This document shows, in pieces, positions 5,586 to 6,208 of a stretch of 6,208 nucleotides of DNA (its first letter is position 1; the number at the start of each line of letters is the position of its first letter). Source of the stretch: Bryobacteraceae bacterium (lineage in GTDB: Bacteria; Acidobacteriota; Terriglobia; Bryobacterales; Bryobacteraceae); NCBI GenBank assembly GCA_030036985.1, contig JASHSD010000736.1, forward strand, positions 1 to 6,208. Reading direction: 5' to 3'. Under the pieces are notes generated by a model, which saw nothing but the letters and a program-made list of their open reading frames with translations, did not search any database and had not been told where the DNA came from. The translations under genes were made by a program, and so were the position numbers.

Positions 5586-5602
5586 CTTAAGCTTCGGCTA
5601 AG
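5586..5602 (+). other. Small UUCG-loop hairpin just before the TIR start codon
   Basis: CTTAAGC, the loop TTCG, then GCTAAG can fold into a six-pair stem with one bulged A and a stable UUCG tetraloop. It ends eight bases before the TIR ATG, where a ribosome binding site would be expected and where no clear Shine-Dalgarno is seen. It could damp translation. It is too short, and lacks a T tract, to call a terminator. Confidence 0.4.
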
Positions 5603-5610
5603 ATTTCGGC

Positions 5611-6208
5611 ATGAACCGAATCTTCATCAGCTACCGTCGATCCCGCAGCCGCTATTCGGCCGCCCAACTCGTGAAGTTCTGTATCAGGCGATTTGGCCGC
5701 GCCGGCGTATTCTTCGATACCAGGACCGTTAATCCGGGCGACGTATTCCCGAACGAGATCGCCCGGGCGCTTGAGACCTGCGAGGTTTTTCTTCCTCTCA
5801 TTTGCGCGGGCTGGCATGAGGTCGCGGACGAAAATGGCCTTCGTCTCCACAAAAAAGACGATTGGGTGCGGCAGGAAGTGGAGACCATCCTTCGCAGGCA
5901 TCGGAACAATGAGCCGGTGCTGATCATCCCGCTGATTGAGGCGGGCGCCGATCCGGTTACGGCGAAACTCCTTCCGGAAGAGTTGAAATTACTCGCCACG
6001 TTCAACTGGATCGATTACCACGACGAGGAAGATCTGGAGCTGATCGTGCCGGCCATCGAGAAGCGGCTGGGAAGTCCGCCGATGGGCGAGTTCGGCATGA
6101 GAGTGCTGAGGCAACTGCCCGATTTCAGCCGCCGCGAACAGTATCGGTTTCGCTCGGTGGCGACATCTCGCGACATCCAGCCTTTCGTCAGTTTTTCCGA
6201 TGTTGAAC
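5611..6208 (+). CDS. TIR-domain protein, N-terminal part (runs off the right edge)
   Basis: From ATG 5611-5613 the frame is open to the window end, giving 199 complete residues. The start MNRIFISYRRSRSRYSAAQL is the classic first strand and helix of a bacterial TIR domain. It is followed by the BB-loop region GVFFDTRTVNPGDVFPNEIA (residues 32-51), then CEVFLPLICAGW (57-68), and DWVRQEVETIL (84-94) with a W-x-x-x-E pattern in which E89 is the candidate catalytic glutamate. The domain closes at about residue 152 (DEEDLELIVPAIEKRLG). Many bacterial TIR proteins cleave NAD and act in anti-phage defence; whether this one does depends on the missing C-terminal part. Residues about 160-199 show no motif I recognise. 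Codon use is GC-rich and coding-like. It lies beside the mutS relic and diverges from the toxin-antitoxin unit. The ribosome binding site is weak. Confidence 0.88.
   Translation, partial: MNRIFISYRRSRSRYSAAQLVKFCIRRFGRAGVFFDTRTVNPGDVFPNEIARALETCEVFLPLICAGWHEVADENGLRLHKKDDWVRQEVETILRRHRNNEPVLIIPLIEAGADPVTAKLLPEELKLLATFNWIDYHDEEDLELIVPAIEKRLGSPPMGEFGMRVLRQLPDFSRREQYRFRSVATSRDIQPFVSFSDVE

Noticed and set aside
5320..5732. Plus-strand open frames of 69 and 109 codons over the mutS relic and the TIR start
   Set aside because: They read antisense through the relic and out of frame into the TIR gene, and have no protein-like pattern.

Overview
The window looks like a chromosomal region from a high-GC soil-type bacterium, most likely Acidobacteriota of the Solibacter/Bryobacterales kind. 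That assignment is an inference. It rests on an unusual YchF-like GTPase, a membrane-anchored MutS homologue beside a MoxR ATPase, a fragment of a peptidase tail typical of that group, and a short intergenic motif (around 359-385) that I remember as recurrent in such genomes. No rRNA, tRNA, CRISPR array or transposase gene is visible.

Left half (1-3233), minus strand: a conserved-looking transcription unit reads membrane-anchored MutS-family ATPase, then MoxR AAA+ ATPase 20 bp downstream, then a YchF-like GTPase 67 bp further on that runs off the left edge. These look like ordinary host genes.

Middle (3234-5353): an accessory segment lies between two direct copies of the 5' end of mutS. It starts with a truncated plus-strand fragment resembling the fibronectin-III-like tail of an M28-type aminopeptidase. 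A minus-strand unit follows, transcribed from about 5300: a TumE-family toxin broken by one extra A, its winged-helix antitoxin partner (ATGA overlap), and 11 bp downstream a nuclease. That nuclease joins N-terminal homing-endonuclease-associated repeats to a C-terminal domain collinear with the FokI cleavage domain. No methyltransferase is present, so this is a solitary, predicted sequence-specific nuclease riding with a toxin-antitoxin pair.

Right edge (5354-6208): the second mutS 5' copy is a dead relic with a 103-bp internal deletion and a frameshift. Nearly all of its base differences from the intact copy are synonymous, so it probably came from a separate functional mutS gene rather than from a recent local duplication. 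It is followed by a plus-strand TIR-domain gene that runs off the window.

Together the accessory part reads as a small defence or selfish island (toxin-antitoxin, repeat-guided FokI-like nuclease, TIR effector) assembled at the upstream edge of mutS by recombination. The most novel element is the repeat-plus-FokI nuclease and its linkage to the toxin-antitoxin genes and mutS repeats.
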